Shown here in pieces: positions 10,901 to 23,058 of a stretch of DNA of 64,000 bases. Positions within the stretch are counted from its first letter, which is position 1, and the number at the start of each line of letters is the position of its first letter. The translations under genes and the position numbers were made by a program. The notes below the pieces were generated by a model. The model saw only the letters and a program-made list of their open reading frames with translations. It did not search any database and was not told the DNA's origin. Where the stretch lies: positions 124,001 through 188,000 of the forward strand of contig WHVD01000054.1 in assembly GCA_015178975.1 (NCBI GenBank), given 5' to 3'. The stretch is from Hysterangium stoloniferum. Lineage: Eukaryota; Basidiomycota; Agaricomycetes; Hysterangiales; Hysterangiaceae.

Positions 10901-11779
10901 GTCCAGAGCTTAGTCTTTGAAGCCTCTCGGAGTCTATTCCGTATCATTAAATGATGTGTAGTCTTGCAAGGGATACAACGTACTTCTTGGGATCTCCAGG
11001 AAACTTGAACTTGAGACCAAGGCCACCTAAAAAGGTCTCTGTCCCAGGCGCCAACGCACCTTCCTCGCCTACTGGAATAAGGCTGCCATCTTCTCGTTCG
11101 TTGTCGGCTACATGGGATGATGGTGGGATAAGATACTCCGTATAACAGGTCCGCACGAACGTCTTCATTGCTTTCATTTGACCCTTTTGCAATTCTCTTT
11201 TCAGAGAGTTCCGTAGGTACGAGCAGAATAAATCGGCTGTAGGTCGTAGACCCATAAGTTGAACAATCTGTTGCTGATTGAGTCGCATATATGGTCTGAC
11301 GGATTATGAACTTACGATCTTCATCCCATGCCAAGTCATTAAGCTCAATGCAAAAACCCCAGTCCGCGAATTGAGCCTCTCCACACGCCTGATCACACAT
11401 AAGGGAAGTGTGAATCTTACGGACTTCCGATCGTGAGAGGAGAAGACTAAGTAAGGGGGAAGTAGATAAAGCTTTCCAGCCTGACTGGCCGTGAGGGCAT
11501 GTTTATCAATTGAGATGATAAATAATTACATAGGAATCTTCTTGCCCGTCTGTGACGCTTAAGACCTTTGTACGCATGAAAGGAGCTCAGCGATTCATTG
11601 GCTGGTGACAAACAAGCAAAACATACAGCATTGATCTCTATCCTTTCAGAATCCGCCTTTCCACCGTTAGGATTAAGATCCTCCAATGTGGTTAATGGGG
11701 GGAGAGAAAAGAAATTTCGTAAAAGCTGATCTTTCGAAGGCTCTTTGAAATTGCGGAATTGCGTGTTAATTGTAGCCAT
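7985..11779 (-). CDS. Rab GTPase-activating protein: GRAM, TBC and EF-hand domains (Gyp2/TBC1D8-9 type)
   Basis: It should stimulate GTP hydrolysis by a Rab protein in membrane traffic. The N-terminal exons (11779 to about 10930) carry GRAM-like segments, including GKLYLLPPYLVFSSHDRKS and GLGLKFKFPGDPKKY. The TBC domain follows (about 10757-9850): LRGEIWETLSG, then IEKDLTRSLPE with the arginine finger of the IxxDxxR motif, then LGYCQAMN with the glutamine finger. Both catalytic fingers are present, so it is predicted active. Next are HELIDRLFYFWDFSN and a canonical EF-hand (DKNKDGFLTKDE, about 9060). The tail is Ser-rich and acidic. The last exon (7985-8077) reaches frame through an apparent GC-AG intron at 8078-8129. 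There are well over ten exons; the junctions near 9800-9840 and 10020 are less certain. Confidence 0.88.
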
Positions 11780-11999
11780 TGAGCGGTGTTCACGAAAATA
11801 CGCTTGCTAGATGGTCTGAAATCTTGTAATCAAGTTCACGTGCTGGCGTTTTAGTGAGCCAGGCTGTAACTAGAATCTGATGCTATGCAGCTCCTGGAGA
11901 CCGGCGTTGCACTTCGTTTCTGGTGCACGTGACCGCATACGCATCTGTGTCACGGGGTCTCTTGCCTTATGTTGGAACTTTGTTGTTCAATGTGGCTTT

Positions 12000-13739
12000 A
12001 TGTCGCGTTCTTCCACACCATCACCACCTCCAACACTGCCCAGCTCCGACAGTGAGGATGGCTACTTGACTGCCACGTCATCGAAATCTGGTCATCATCA
12101 AAGCAATCGAGGGAAGATATTCTCCTCTTTGTCTCAACCACACCCCTTCGCCGCGTCCACGAAAGCAAATAGGCCTCCGCCATCATACGAAAAGAAATTT
12201 ATTACACCTCCTTCGACACCTCCGGATTTTAATCCAAACGTTTCGTCCGGTAATAATGATGAGAAGAGTTGTTCATCGAAACCCCCAGCACCTAGAACCT
12301 TGAGACCATCGCTGTCTGGTACGAAAGAGCAACGAGTATGGGAAAGGACCATCTCTTCCGCTGTGGATAAAGCCGAAATAAAGATTGATTTGAGGTACGC
12401 ATACAGAATGGGATGAAATAGCCACGATGTCGATGTAATTTCCAGTGCTTCGGGATTGACATTTATCCCTCCTTCGATACTTGATCTCAACAACGTTGTT
12501 GTCCTTCCTACTACAGATATTTTGGCGAAATCTTCCACACTGCGGCCTTTCTCCCGAAGTTTGACTGTACCAGCCTCGTCTAAGTCATTTCTGAGAAGCT
12601 CATCAACCTCAACTCTGTCTCCGTCGCCGGTCATTGCGAGTTCACGTACCTTTATGCCATCTGCAACGTTAAATCACCTGGGATTGAGACCTAATGCATC
12701 GCATATTCCAGCACAGACGAAGGAGTCAACACGCGCTGACTCCTCCAAAGTAGAACTATACCTCATGACCAACAAGATAAGAAAGCTTCCTCGCGAGCTT
12801 TTCGCGTTGGATTGTCTGGTGGTGTTGAGCCTACGTTCGTATCGCCACAATACATCATTTGAACTGCTGACAGTGTTATATCAGGCGGCAATAAGCTGGA
12901 TTCTCTCCCACCGGCAATCGGTCGACTCAGTTCCCTCCGAGAGCTCAATATAGCGAACAACCACATCACATATCTCCCCGCTGAAATTCAACAACTTCGT
13001 CTTACCTCGCTGCATTTACATCCGAACCCATTCCTACGATCTCCAACGTATGCGGCACAATCGGATGTATTGGAATCTGAGAAGTGTCGCCCGTCTTCAA
13101 GAAAGCTAGGGACCCTCGAACGGAAGTGTACAGTTCCTACCCTGTCTGAGCTATCTCTGCGCCATCTTCTTACCCCTATCAGATCGAGCGTTTCATCATT
13201 GACATTGTCCCGTCTTGAGAGATCCATGGATCCTTCCTATATCGATGCTTTAAAGCTTCCACTTCATATCCGCCGAATATTACGTGCCTCCACTGGCCAT
13301 GGTCGTGAACAGAGGGATGAAAAAGGTTTTCCCTTGGAACTGGATCCTGATATGGATATATCTATGAATGTATGCCCCTCACCACGTCATCATTCTGCCG
13401 GTCAATTTGATGGAGGTTTCGTAAAAAAAAATGTGCGATTTTCCCTGCATGAATTGGAAACCGAAGACACAGGAACATCAGTGTTCAGTGACCCTGTTGA
13501 AGAGAGGCTAGAATGGGTGAGTATAGTAGCCACTGTTCCGCTTGGTGAAGAAGTGCCGTGTAAGTCTTCTGAGTTATTTAGCACGAGTAATTCTGACAGA
13601 TTATTTAGTGATGTGGAGAGGCTGCGCACATGGATGTTTAGATTTCTTGGACGGGGTACATAAGGCAACTGAAGTGTTATTCGAGGCAGCTGCAGGAAGC
13701 GACGGCGAGGAATTCCAGTTTTCAGACGATGAAGACTAG
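12000..13739 (+). CDS. Leucine-rich repeat protein with low-complexity N-terminus
   Basis: Exons 12000-12394, 12446-12834, 12885-13559 and 13609-13739 join in frame (529 residues). The first part is Ser/Pro/Thr-rich and likely disordered. From the second exon come leucine-rich repeats: LNHLGL-type spacing, then ELYLMTNKIRKLPRELFAL, NKLDSLPPAIGRLSSL, ELNIANNHITYLPAEI and SLHLHPNPF. The tail has a Cys-rich patch (PLMWRGCAHGCLDFLDG) and ends in an acidic EEFQFSDDED. LRRs of this spacing bind proteins; the partner is unknown. In-frame codons continue upstream to 11880, but the ATG at 12000 suits the composition and leaves 220 bases of shared promoter with the divergent Rab GAP gene. Confidence 0.8.
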
Positions 13740-13930
13740 TGAAAATATATTATTGAGATGCGTCGTACTATCACCCTTGAAAACTAATCTCAAATAACAT
13801 ATGCACGTGGTGTTTTACTCCGAAGTTATCTGTGATATGTAGATATGCAGGGTCAAATGCAGATCTGTGCGCAGTAGAGATACAAAAGGAAGAAAAAGCC
13901 AATAAGATATTTACGTGATACAGTGGTAAC

Positions 13931-15092
13931 CTACACTCTCCCAAGGTTCGCAGCAACCTGTCGTTTCCGCCGTGCACCCCTTCTCAGCTCGGTCAGGTCG
14001 TTCTCGATGTCAATATCCCGTGCGCTGGTTAGTCCTGTTAGGCTCTTACCAAGTCCCATAGCCGCCCCGGTCCCCACATTTGCTACTAGGTTTGCCTCGA
14101 CATTTCCACCTCTTCCGTTTCCGAGCCCACCTGATTGTGTTTGTTGTGTTGGTGCGGCTTGCTTGCCTCCGCGCCGTGGAGGAGGTTCTTTTAATGGCAG
14201 GGCCAGGGGAAAGGGTGAGGGCAAAGTATCGAGGGCTAGTGAATAGGGATTCGTTAGAATAACTGTACTTGGTTGCGTAGAGACTGTTGCAGTTGGAATA
14301 GACGGGGACGGCGAACGACCATTTACAGCAGAATGATTTGCGGATGCCTTATTTCTAAGCTTCCGTGTAACGTGGGGTCGTGATTGTGAATCCATAGCAG
14401 CGTCTGCAAATTCAAATGAGCATGTATGATGGCTGGCGATTGGGATATAAGGAAACCGAACCCGCTACAGTCCCCTCTCCATCCTTGTCCTCTCTTGCAC
14501 GCTTCCTGCGTTCTTCGATGCCTTCTAACATACGATCCCGAATACGCTCTCGACCCTTTCTCCACTCTTCTTCTACGCGCGCGCGCTCCTCTTCCCAAGC
14601 AGCATGGGCACATTCTAGGGCATATTCCTCATCAAGTACAAGTTGATGTAGTCGCGCAGCACGTTCAAGACTTATAGGGTATAACGCAAGAACGTATTCC
14701 GGAAACAGATGAGGTGCCACTGATAGCTGATGTGAAGCCTGTTGGTGGGATGCGAGGGCTTCATTGAATCGTGACGCCATGCTGCAATCCAGAAATGAGT
14801 AAAATGAGTAGAAAATGTTGATAAAGGACACACTCATCCCTGCGATGGTCGGTAAGATCCTTTGCCAGCTTCCCAGCAATATCACGCCGTTTCCTATCTT
14901 TCGATGACCGTGGATCATCTACAAAACCACCTAAAGTAGCCGTATACCATAAGTCACGACCTCGATGGGGCGATGGAGCATCCGGAGACACATACCTATA
15001 CCGTATGACATGGAAGCTTCAGTGGAGCCAAGATGTGTATCTGGTCGGGATGCCTTCGACGGCAATGGAAAAACTCCTGTGTGCGGTGGCAT
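13931..15092 (-). CDS. Sds3-like subunit of the Rpd3/Sin3 histone deacetylase complex
   Basis: Four exons (14996-15092, 14834-14930, 14462-14781, 13931-14403) give an intact frame of 328 residues. Exons 1-2 lead into DDPRSSKDRKRRDIAGKLAKD, and exon 3 carries a long charged helix (LHQLVLDEEYALECAHAAWE followed by an Arg/Glu-rich run through RMLEGIEERRKRAREDKDGE). This is the pattern of the Sds3/BRMS1 family, which scaffolds Sin3-HDAC complexes through a coiled coil. The C-terminal part is Pro/Ser-rich and ends in a basic ARRKRQ. The donor of intron 3 (GTTCGG at 14461) is weaker than the others. The gene is divergent from the Mms22 gene with 118 bases between start codons. Confidence 0.72.
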
Positions 15093-15210
15093 GCTCAATC
15101 TAACATGAGAAAGGATAGACGCCGGCGACCCAACAGAAGTATACCAACAGAAGCGCTGGACCACAAACGCGTGACAATAACGTGTATTGTTTGTCACGCA
15201 CACGTCTATA
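15093..15210. promoter_or_regulatory. Bidirectional promoter between the Sds3-like and Mms22 genes
   Basis: Only 118 bases separate the two start codons, so both transcripts must be driven from this stretch or from inside the neighbouring gene. I see no clear TATA box. The assignment follows from gene arrangement, not from a recognised element. Confidence 0.5.
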
Positions 15211-18200
15211 ATGGAAACCAACAACGCGACGAAGGACTCGATAGAAACATCTGACGCTGAAGAGAGGGAGTTAGACAATTCTACAAGGCCTGGCTACTAT
15301 GATAGAGTATGGGGAGCTTTGGACAAGGTGCAGTTGTTTAACTGTTGTCGCTTTATTAATATATTCACAAGGCATGGCACTTGCCTCTTCTTCCAGGAGT
15401 CTCAGACTTCAATTAGGCACATAGCGAGCCACGAGCATTTTCGTAATGATGATATGTTACTATTTGTGAGTGACATTGGCATGGGTCCCTCTGACATTCA
15501 CCAATTTGTTAACTGACCGTTCATCCCAGAAGGATATTCCCCCAACTTGGGCGGACAGTTTCTCCCCTTCAAGCCAATACCAATCAACTATAGGCAATTC
15601 CTCCGTCAAAGGCCCCCAAGGCATCGTGTCGGCGGTGCCGGTCCTAACTGCGTCTCGCTCGATACTTCTTACTCCGCCTGAGACATCGCCACATCCCCGA
15701 TATCCCACTCAAAGAAATGAATGTGTACCCTGGCATATTCCAACTAAAAATAATTTTGAATCCGGTTATGAATCGGGCTCCTCACAAGACCCTATATGTC
15801 TTTTTTCTCCTATTGATACTGCAGGGGGACAGATCGCTTCACCTCGAAAGTCAAAATCAGAAGGTTTGGATGTCGACACTCCTGTATTAACAGCGGTCCA
15901 CTATGCTTCGAGCTCGCAAGACATCACATACTTACCAAGGTCTCCCTCCACATGTGACGTCTTGCCTGACGAAGATATATTACTGCCCGACGAAGACGCA
16001 GCCCTTCCTGCCACGCCGCTTTACTTCCCATCTTCTGGCTCGCCTAGTTTTTCATCCCATTATTCCCATCATATTCCGGGTTCCGGAGGCGGTCCTTCAT
16101 TTCAAAAATGTAAACAGCGTATCGAATCCGGCGACGATGGCTTACTGCACAACAGTACGCAGTCTCCATCAAGAACATTTTCAGTTCCGAGTCCTGGCAT
16201 TCTGTTGCCTCTAAGTGACCGCTCTCCTAATGAAGTAAAACAACATCATTGTTCAGTAACCCCTCCCTCTCCCAATCTGAAGAAAGGCGTCCATTTCATG
16301 TCACCTTTAACCCCCACACCTCTGACTAGAGAGTCAACTCCACAAGCACCTTTCTCAACTCCCAGTCGACCAGTCTGCTCACCGCCACTCACCGATTCTC
16401 CCGATCCAAAACCACAAGGCCGCCCGTATTCGCTTCGCAGCCGTTCTGCAAAACAGTTGAATCCTTTTGAGTACGACAAGCGACAGTATAAGAACCTTCT
16501 GCGTGGTATGCCAGAGGCGATTGTAAAAGCAACTTTGGGTGGTTGGCGGAAAGATCTTTATCAGGAGGAAGAAGGAGACTGGGAAGGTAATGGCGAAGAG
16601 GACGTTGAAGGGGATGAGGAGTGGGTTGCGCGGGAGAAACAGAAAGCAAAGAGACTCGAGCGCGAACAACGACGTGTAGCTCTAGATGCTACAATGCGCG
16701 AGCTAGGAATTGAAATTATATCTTCAGGTGAAGACGACCACTTCCCAGATGCACACCATGTCACAAAAAACCCAAGACACGGCGAGAAATCCAAACGTAA
16801 GAAAAGGAGGAAAAATAAGGATCCTTTTCCTATGTACGTACAAGAAAAGTTTGAGGTATGCTTCATTTTGATGGTCCCGTGGTTGTTTGCATTAATCTCA
16901 TGGTTAATGTCGACTAGCCGTTTCCGCGTACAAACTCCGTCCCCCCTGCTGAATTGTCAGTCCCAAAGGCCCGGCCGCGCCCTCGACCGTTGAGAAAGAA
17001 GCCACCCAGCTCACTTCACTCGCTTTCCGCAGACCCTGTCAATGTGGATGTGGATTTCGACTACAATCTGACGAATAATTATGATGAAGTTGGACGGGTG
17101 AGTAATGAGAGACTTCCTAGTGCCCGTCGTCACGCCATGAATGGTACCAAGGAAGGCAGTTGCTGTCCAAGCCCTGTTAGCACTTCTAGTGATGAAGCAA
17201 ATAGCCGTAGGCTAACCCGGGGCCACAGACGACACCAGTTAGATTCAGATGGTTCGGAAGTTCGGATCATCGAAAAGGGTCACATATCTGAAGATATACC
17301 AGATCATGATGGCGGTTCTGAGAGCTCCGAGGAAGGAAATAAAATGACTACCAAGGATCGGAAACATTCAAAGACTCTGCACCGAATGATGCCAGCCGCT
17401 CTTGTCGGAAAGTTAATAGCTCAAGAGGAAGATAAACCGAGACACAGAACGAGGCCAATGCCAGGACATCGGGGGTATGACGAGGGGCAATGTGACTATA
17501 GGGACGTACCACCGCAGCCTGGCCGCGCTAGAAAACGGTTTGTAAGTCCTGGCATGAGAGAGCCTGAGAAATATGTGATCAAGGGGGACGCGGAAAGCGA
17601 GACAGATAGTGAACAGATGCTGCATGACACGGGACAGGAAGTATTATTCATAGCTTCTGACGGCGACGACGATGGTCAAGGGAGTGAACAGGATGCTCAG
17701 CAAGCCTTGGAGGAGAGCGAGGACGGACCTGACGACGAAGAAATTCATACATGGCTTGCTCCACGGCCTGCTACAAACGTAACAATCGGGGGTAAAGAAT
17801 CGAGGGATGCCTCAAGCAACCGGTGGTCATCCTTCGATAAGGACCGTCCACGCTGCGGCGACCTTATTGATAGAATGCTTCAGAGGACTAGACGTGTTGA
17901 GCCGCGTGTTGCGAAGACCTCAAACAGAACCAACCGTAAAACCAGAGGGAAAGGACATTTTAAATCTGCTGGTCAGCTTGAGGTTAAGGGGCGGAAGCCC
18001 TTTAACATGGGGATCCTTCGGCAGACGAAACTCTCGTTTGAGACGAGTCACAAGGCACCTACGACCTCTTCCAATACCCGATATAATGGGAGAAACCGGA
18101 CTGACGATAAAATAGGGCACGACAACCCCCGCTACCAGTTCGACAAAGACGCTCTCGATCATAAACAACCAGGGAAGAGGAAGAGGAAAAGACACATATC

Positions 18201-21200
18201 TCGGACTGGGAAAGGACAAGAGGTATACATTAACAAAAAATCGGGAGTTAACATTATATCTGGTCGACCTCGCCAGGTGATTCACATCGATGCAGACGAC
18301 GATATGTTTCATGATGCATTGGCCCCTGTAGAAGTTTCCCCCTGGTATCCTTCACACATTGCATCCAAAACCAGACCAAAACATTTTCAAAATGTTAGGG
18401 GAGGCTTTCATGATGACCCTCGCAGCGATGACATCTTCGCCGAAGGTCCGACAGGTTTTACACCCAAACTGAGCACAATTTCGTTAGACCTTGACGTGGT
18501 GTCGCTTCCTTCAGGGATCAAGGTTAGCTCTGATGGATATGTGGGCAAGGGTCGTTTATTTGAGCTCATGGCGTTTATTGATGGCACCCATGAAGTTGCG
18601 CCACCTTCCATGCTCATAATCCCTGGACTGCAGATTGACCCAAATACAGCCATTCGGGACTTATCTCCGGTCTTGTCCTCCGGTTTTGATAAACTCTACA
18701 ACGAAGCCATCGTACCATTGCCTGATCTTCAAGATATTTCTTCTGCTACAAGGACCGCTGATGCGATCATGTATACCCTTCGACAGCTGGTGACGTTCAA
18801 GGCATTAAATTGCAAAGGCGATGAAGAGAGCCAGCTGTTCGTAATGGTTTCCGAGCAACTCAAACATCTTCTCGGAAGGATCGATAGCCGTCTAGAATTG
18901 CTTTCTGCAGACGGTCATGTGTTAGATTTCCGCTCTTTCGGACTCTATTGGTTTTCCGTGGAGCTACATCTTCGACTCATTTACGCTCGGCGGCGGCGAC
19001 TCGAGGCTGGTGGGGTGGCACCCTCTGACTCTGCGCGTCCCGACATGTACAGCGCTACGCAACTTCTCCGCAGGCTTCTTGAATATGGCGTCAACCGGCT
19101 TATGGATCCTTTACAAAAGGAAGGCTTAGCCTTGGACATGACATCCCCAAACATTTATGTTCTTGATATGTGGATTTGTCTCTTCCATATCGCGCCTCAT
19201 TTGGTGGATATATCACACAGTGAAACACTTAAGCGCACTTGTCCATTTTGGAGCATGGTAGAGGCTGCACTAGAATTGCAGTCGAACCAACCCGAGCAAC
19301 AGCTGTACAAAAGCGAGTACATTTGGCGGACGGTATTCAGTCTTTGTGCGCTGTCCCAGTTCACTGCTCAGGGAATAGTTACAAGCTCCGTACGATTGAA
19401 GGCACATTGGCCAATTATCAAGAAAGCACTCGGTACTATCCGTCTTAACGCGGATGAACGGGATAACAGCACGCCAGCGTTCACGTTGCAGAAACGAGAT
19501 ACTTACTTGCGTCTTGTGACGGCTAGATGTTATTTGCTAACCGTGCGTTGGAATTGGTCGTTGGTTGACGCTGATGATGTATTTCACGGGCTATGTGCTA
19601 TTTTCCGAAGCAGACAATTTTCCAACTTGCTCGGGGAGCCAAACGATTTTCCAGCTTTCATCAGAAACCAGGATGAGACGCTTTTTCACGTGAATGAGGC
19701 GACTGATACCGCATATAGCCTGTTTCTGAAACTGATCATTCGTGCGGTGAAGGATTTCAGTGATAAGGACTCAACTGGTCGTCTACGGACTATCAAACTC
19801 TCCAGGCTGTTGAGTCTAACTGTTCCAGTTGGGTCAATGTCGTTCTCGAAGGCGCAACCTCCTGTGTTTCAAGCACTGTCCATGCTGTATAATCGGTATA
19901 GCGCCGTTTTCGTGGCGATTTATGTTGACCCATCGGACAAGCACATCCGCTCACGTCTCCAACAAGCACGTCGGTATATCACTTTCAAGGATGCGGACAG
20001 CGATTCCAGAACCGCGGCTATACGATCTCTGTTGCACTTAGGGATTCTTCTCCAACATTTGGACAAGCCCTTAGATGACATACTGAATTGGACATCTGAA
20101 ATACTAGAAGATTTACTTACGGAATTATCACCAAACTTGGGACTAATGGAAGCTCACCGTCAACCTGAGAGAGAGAAGGTCATTCTTTCAGCCCAAATGT
20201 TACTAAGAACAATTACAACCATTATGAATACCTCTGGCTTGGCATCATCCGTGCAGAAACCTCCCAGATATCCAGACACTGCGTTTGTCCAAGGTATTGC
20301 ACTGTAATCACCCATTGAGGTTTCTTGCTAACATATTTTAGTTTTGCTCCCTCGTTTGCTTTCTGGATCATTAGTGAAGGATCACCGAACTGGATTAGAG
20401 ATCTGTGGTTGTATTCGAAGTTTTTTGGATGCTCGACACGCCGTATTACCATCTCCCACGATACCCAAACCTGATCTACAAAATGGTAAACAGGAGAGTC
20501 AGGATGACTATGGGGATGGGGGCTTGGATCTGAATGACCCCATGCTGTTAGCACTTTTCGACAACATAGAAGAAATTCCGGATGAAAATCGGCTTGCTGA
20601 TAAAAAGGCTAGCGAGGTTAGTCGCTTCAATTTCGAATATTTAGCACATGCTCACAAACCGTCCCTTCTGCAAACAAGATAATGGACGGCTTCTCACAGT
20701 CATTATATACTTGCGTATGCATGCATCTTGGGTGCAGCGCCCTTGATTGTAACTATGATGAAGCTGATGAATGGCTCAAAATTTGGCTCGGATATGGGAG
20801 CGTTCTCGTGCGAAACAAAAAAAGGGTGACAAGTTTTTATTCCCCAGAAGTTACATTGCTCAACTTTTTTTTCAGGACTGGAATTACTATCTTCAGCTTG
20901 CGGAATCTGCGTCGAGAGATATCGTTGATGCGTTTAGACGCATCCATATACGCCTCAGGGTTGCGACGTCAATCTTGTGGTTAGATTACAGTATCTACGG
21001 GGTATGTTTAAAATACATAGATGAATCTTGACTAATGCTCCCTCAGTCACGTACCGACTACTTTGTCAAACTCTGGATTGAAGCCATTATTTCTCCGAAC
21101 ATTACTATTCAACACGAATTTTCTGCCGTCTTGTTTTCAGTGGATTCCCTTCGACATCCGCTCCTTCGTGACATGCCCTGCATTCAAGTCGACCCAGTTT

Positions 21201-21578
21201 CAGGGTACTTCAATTTAGAACGCAATAATCTCAAGGAAAGACGACTTCAAATTGTTACCAGTATGTAACTCAAAACGCCTCCTAGATATAAACTCAATAT
21301 GCTACAGCCATTCTACATAATACATCATTTACCCTGCGAGTGCTGGAGACGGAAGAGTTCATTCCGTATATCGAAGTGATGTTTGCTGGTCTACGCAAGT
21401 GGAAAGAAGTGAGCTTTGATGCTCATAGTAATTCCAACAAAGGCTGACGTATGACCAGGTCATGGTGCAAGAAAATAGCGCACTCGACGATTACGATGCC
21501 TTCAGCCGTGAAATATTTGCAGCTGCTCGCAGCCATGATTCTCTGACACAGCACCCGCAACTTGAACCCTTTTTCTGA
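15211..21578 (+). CDS. Mus7/Mms22 family replication-stress repair protein
   Basis: Ten exons (15211-15327, 15397-15465, 15530-16855, 16918-20293, 20342-20616, 20679-20825, 20876-21001, 21047-21260, 21308-21408, 21459-21578) sum to an exact frame of 1,956 residues. Mms22 is a subunit of the Rtt101 cullin ubiquitin ligase in yeast and is needed when replication forks stall. The N-terminal half is disordered, Ser/Pro-rich and acidic with basic patches (for example a KRKKRRKNK run near 16790). The C-terminal half is helical with family-like blocks: HLRLIYARRRRLEAG, ALSMLYNRYSAVFVAIYVDP, RLQQARRYITFKDADSDSR and LHLGILLQHLDKPLDDILNW. The last exons add WIEAIISPNITIQHEFSAVL. The family call rests on these conserved blocks and overall size. 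Confidence 0.8.
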
Positions 21579-21884
21579 AGGCAGCAGATTCATTTTAGTT
21601 TCCTACTCAATCACCCTAGCATAGCGATCTACCAGTGGTATTTTTGCATAACTTATTACACATGTAGTATTACAACTGTAATATTAAAATCGAAATTTCG
21701 TTGTCCTTTATATTAGGTGAATCTTTAATTGTTGTTTGTCCGAGTTTAATTATCTGGATCATACTTTGAGTCCTTTAGAATGCGCGTAATCATAAACTTC
21801 ACAGAAGTTGAATGTACTCCTAATATGTAGCCGCATGTGTCACATGTCGTCCGAAGCCTTCGCGATTATAGACTACTATTCACC
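21579..21884. other. Gap between Mms22 and the HD-domain gene
   Basis: AT-rich sequence holding the 3' end of the Mms22 gene and the promoter of the downstream gene. I see nothing else. Confidence 0.5.
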
Positions 21885-23007
21885 ATGTCTCATCCCGAGG
21901 ACATTCCAAAGCGCGTCTTTCCTCCTCTATACCAGAAAACGGGAGGTACAATAAGTTGTCTTTACATTTCAAGCTACTTTTAACGCACTGACAGATAAAA
22001 ATGTCGATAGATTGGCGTTTTTCCATGTTATTGAACGCCTTAAGGTTCGAATACCATTTCTTACAACTATATGAGAACCTATATCGGTACATTAATTACT
22101 AGACACAAAAACGAACAGGCTGGACATACCATGATGTGGGCACCTTCTTGACGGTGTTTACATCTATTAACACAATACCAGATTTCAAATCCGGAAAGGT
22201 CTTATCACAGTCCTTGTGCCAAAAACGTCAAATAATCTCATCTGAATCACTTTTAGTATTTCAGATCACATGTATCGGATGGCAGTTTTGGCCCTGTGTA
22301 GCTCAGATGTGAAACTTGACATCGCAAAATGCGTGATGCTGTGTATTGTTCACGATTTGGCAGAAGCGCAAGGCAAGTACGCCATGATAACGGTTTAGGC
22401 TAATCACTACTGATACTGCACTTTTAGTGGGTGACATTGCTCCTCGCGAAGGAATTCCGAAAGCCGAAAAGCAACGTCTGGAAACGGTAAGGCTCATTGA
22501 TATTTGTGGGACTTATACACACATATGGCCTTCCGTTCACGGTATACAAATGCGACAGGAAGCCATGCATAACTTCGTACATGAAATGTTACACAATGCG
22601 CCAGTTGCTCAACGTATTGAGGCACTTTGGAATGTTTGTTCACCCTCATGCTCTCAGTCTTAATTCAATGTTAATCTTCTTCCAGGAATATGAAGAACAG
22701 AAAACTGAAGAAGCTCGTTTTGTAAAAGGTTCGATACACAAGTTCTTTTCGAGATTTCGGGGTTATTCACGTTCCAGCAGACCTTGACCGATTTGAAATG
22801 GCACTACAAGGTACGTCTATTATTCCGGAACTTCAATTCGCTAGTATGTATGGGTTTATAGCGACTGATTACGAAAGGAGAGACGGCGCCGAGACCCTAC
22901 AAGGTTTCTTCGATAACAGCCTGCCTTTAATTAGACATCCAGAGGTGAAGTCATGGGCCAAAGACTTAGAAGCAGAACGATTGCAAAAACGTATTGATTT
23001 GTCCTAA
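21885..23007 (+). CDS. HD-domain 5'-deoxynucleotidase, HDDC2/YfbR type
   Basis: Ten short exons (21885-21945, 21995-22044, 22103-22135, 22182-22198, 22257-22372, 22428-22486, 22559-22633, 22686-22728, 22781-22810, 22862-23007) keep one frame, 209 residues. The family removes the 5' phosphate from deoxynucleoside monophosphates with a divalent metal. Metal-binding features are visible: the first His follows LAFF in LAFFHVIERLK, HM is in PESISDHMYRMAVL, the HD pair is in IVHDLAEAQVGDI, and the last Asp is in DLDRFEMALQ. Intron 5 begins GCAAGT (AAG|GCAAGT at 22373) and must be GC-AG, because the HDLAEA-VGDI block is split exactly there. One exon is only 17 bases (22182-22198). Confidence 0.88.
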
Positions 23008-23058
23008 ATTTTAACTAAATTACATATTCATTTTTCAACCATGTAAAGAACAGCAACT

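Noticed and set aside
14323..14677. Overlapping open frames on both strands inside the Sds3-like gene.
   Set aside because: They are other-frame shadows of the charged coiled-coil exon and the following intron.
20715..20737. Possible 23-base intron in the Mms22 gene (GTATGC...TGCAG).
   Set aside because: Reading straight through keeps the frame and the family pattern, so no intron is needed.
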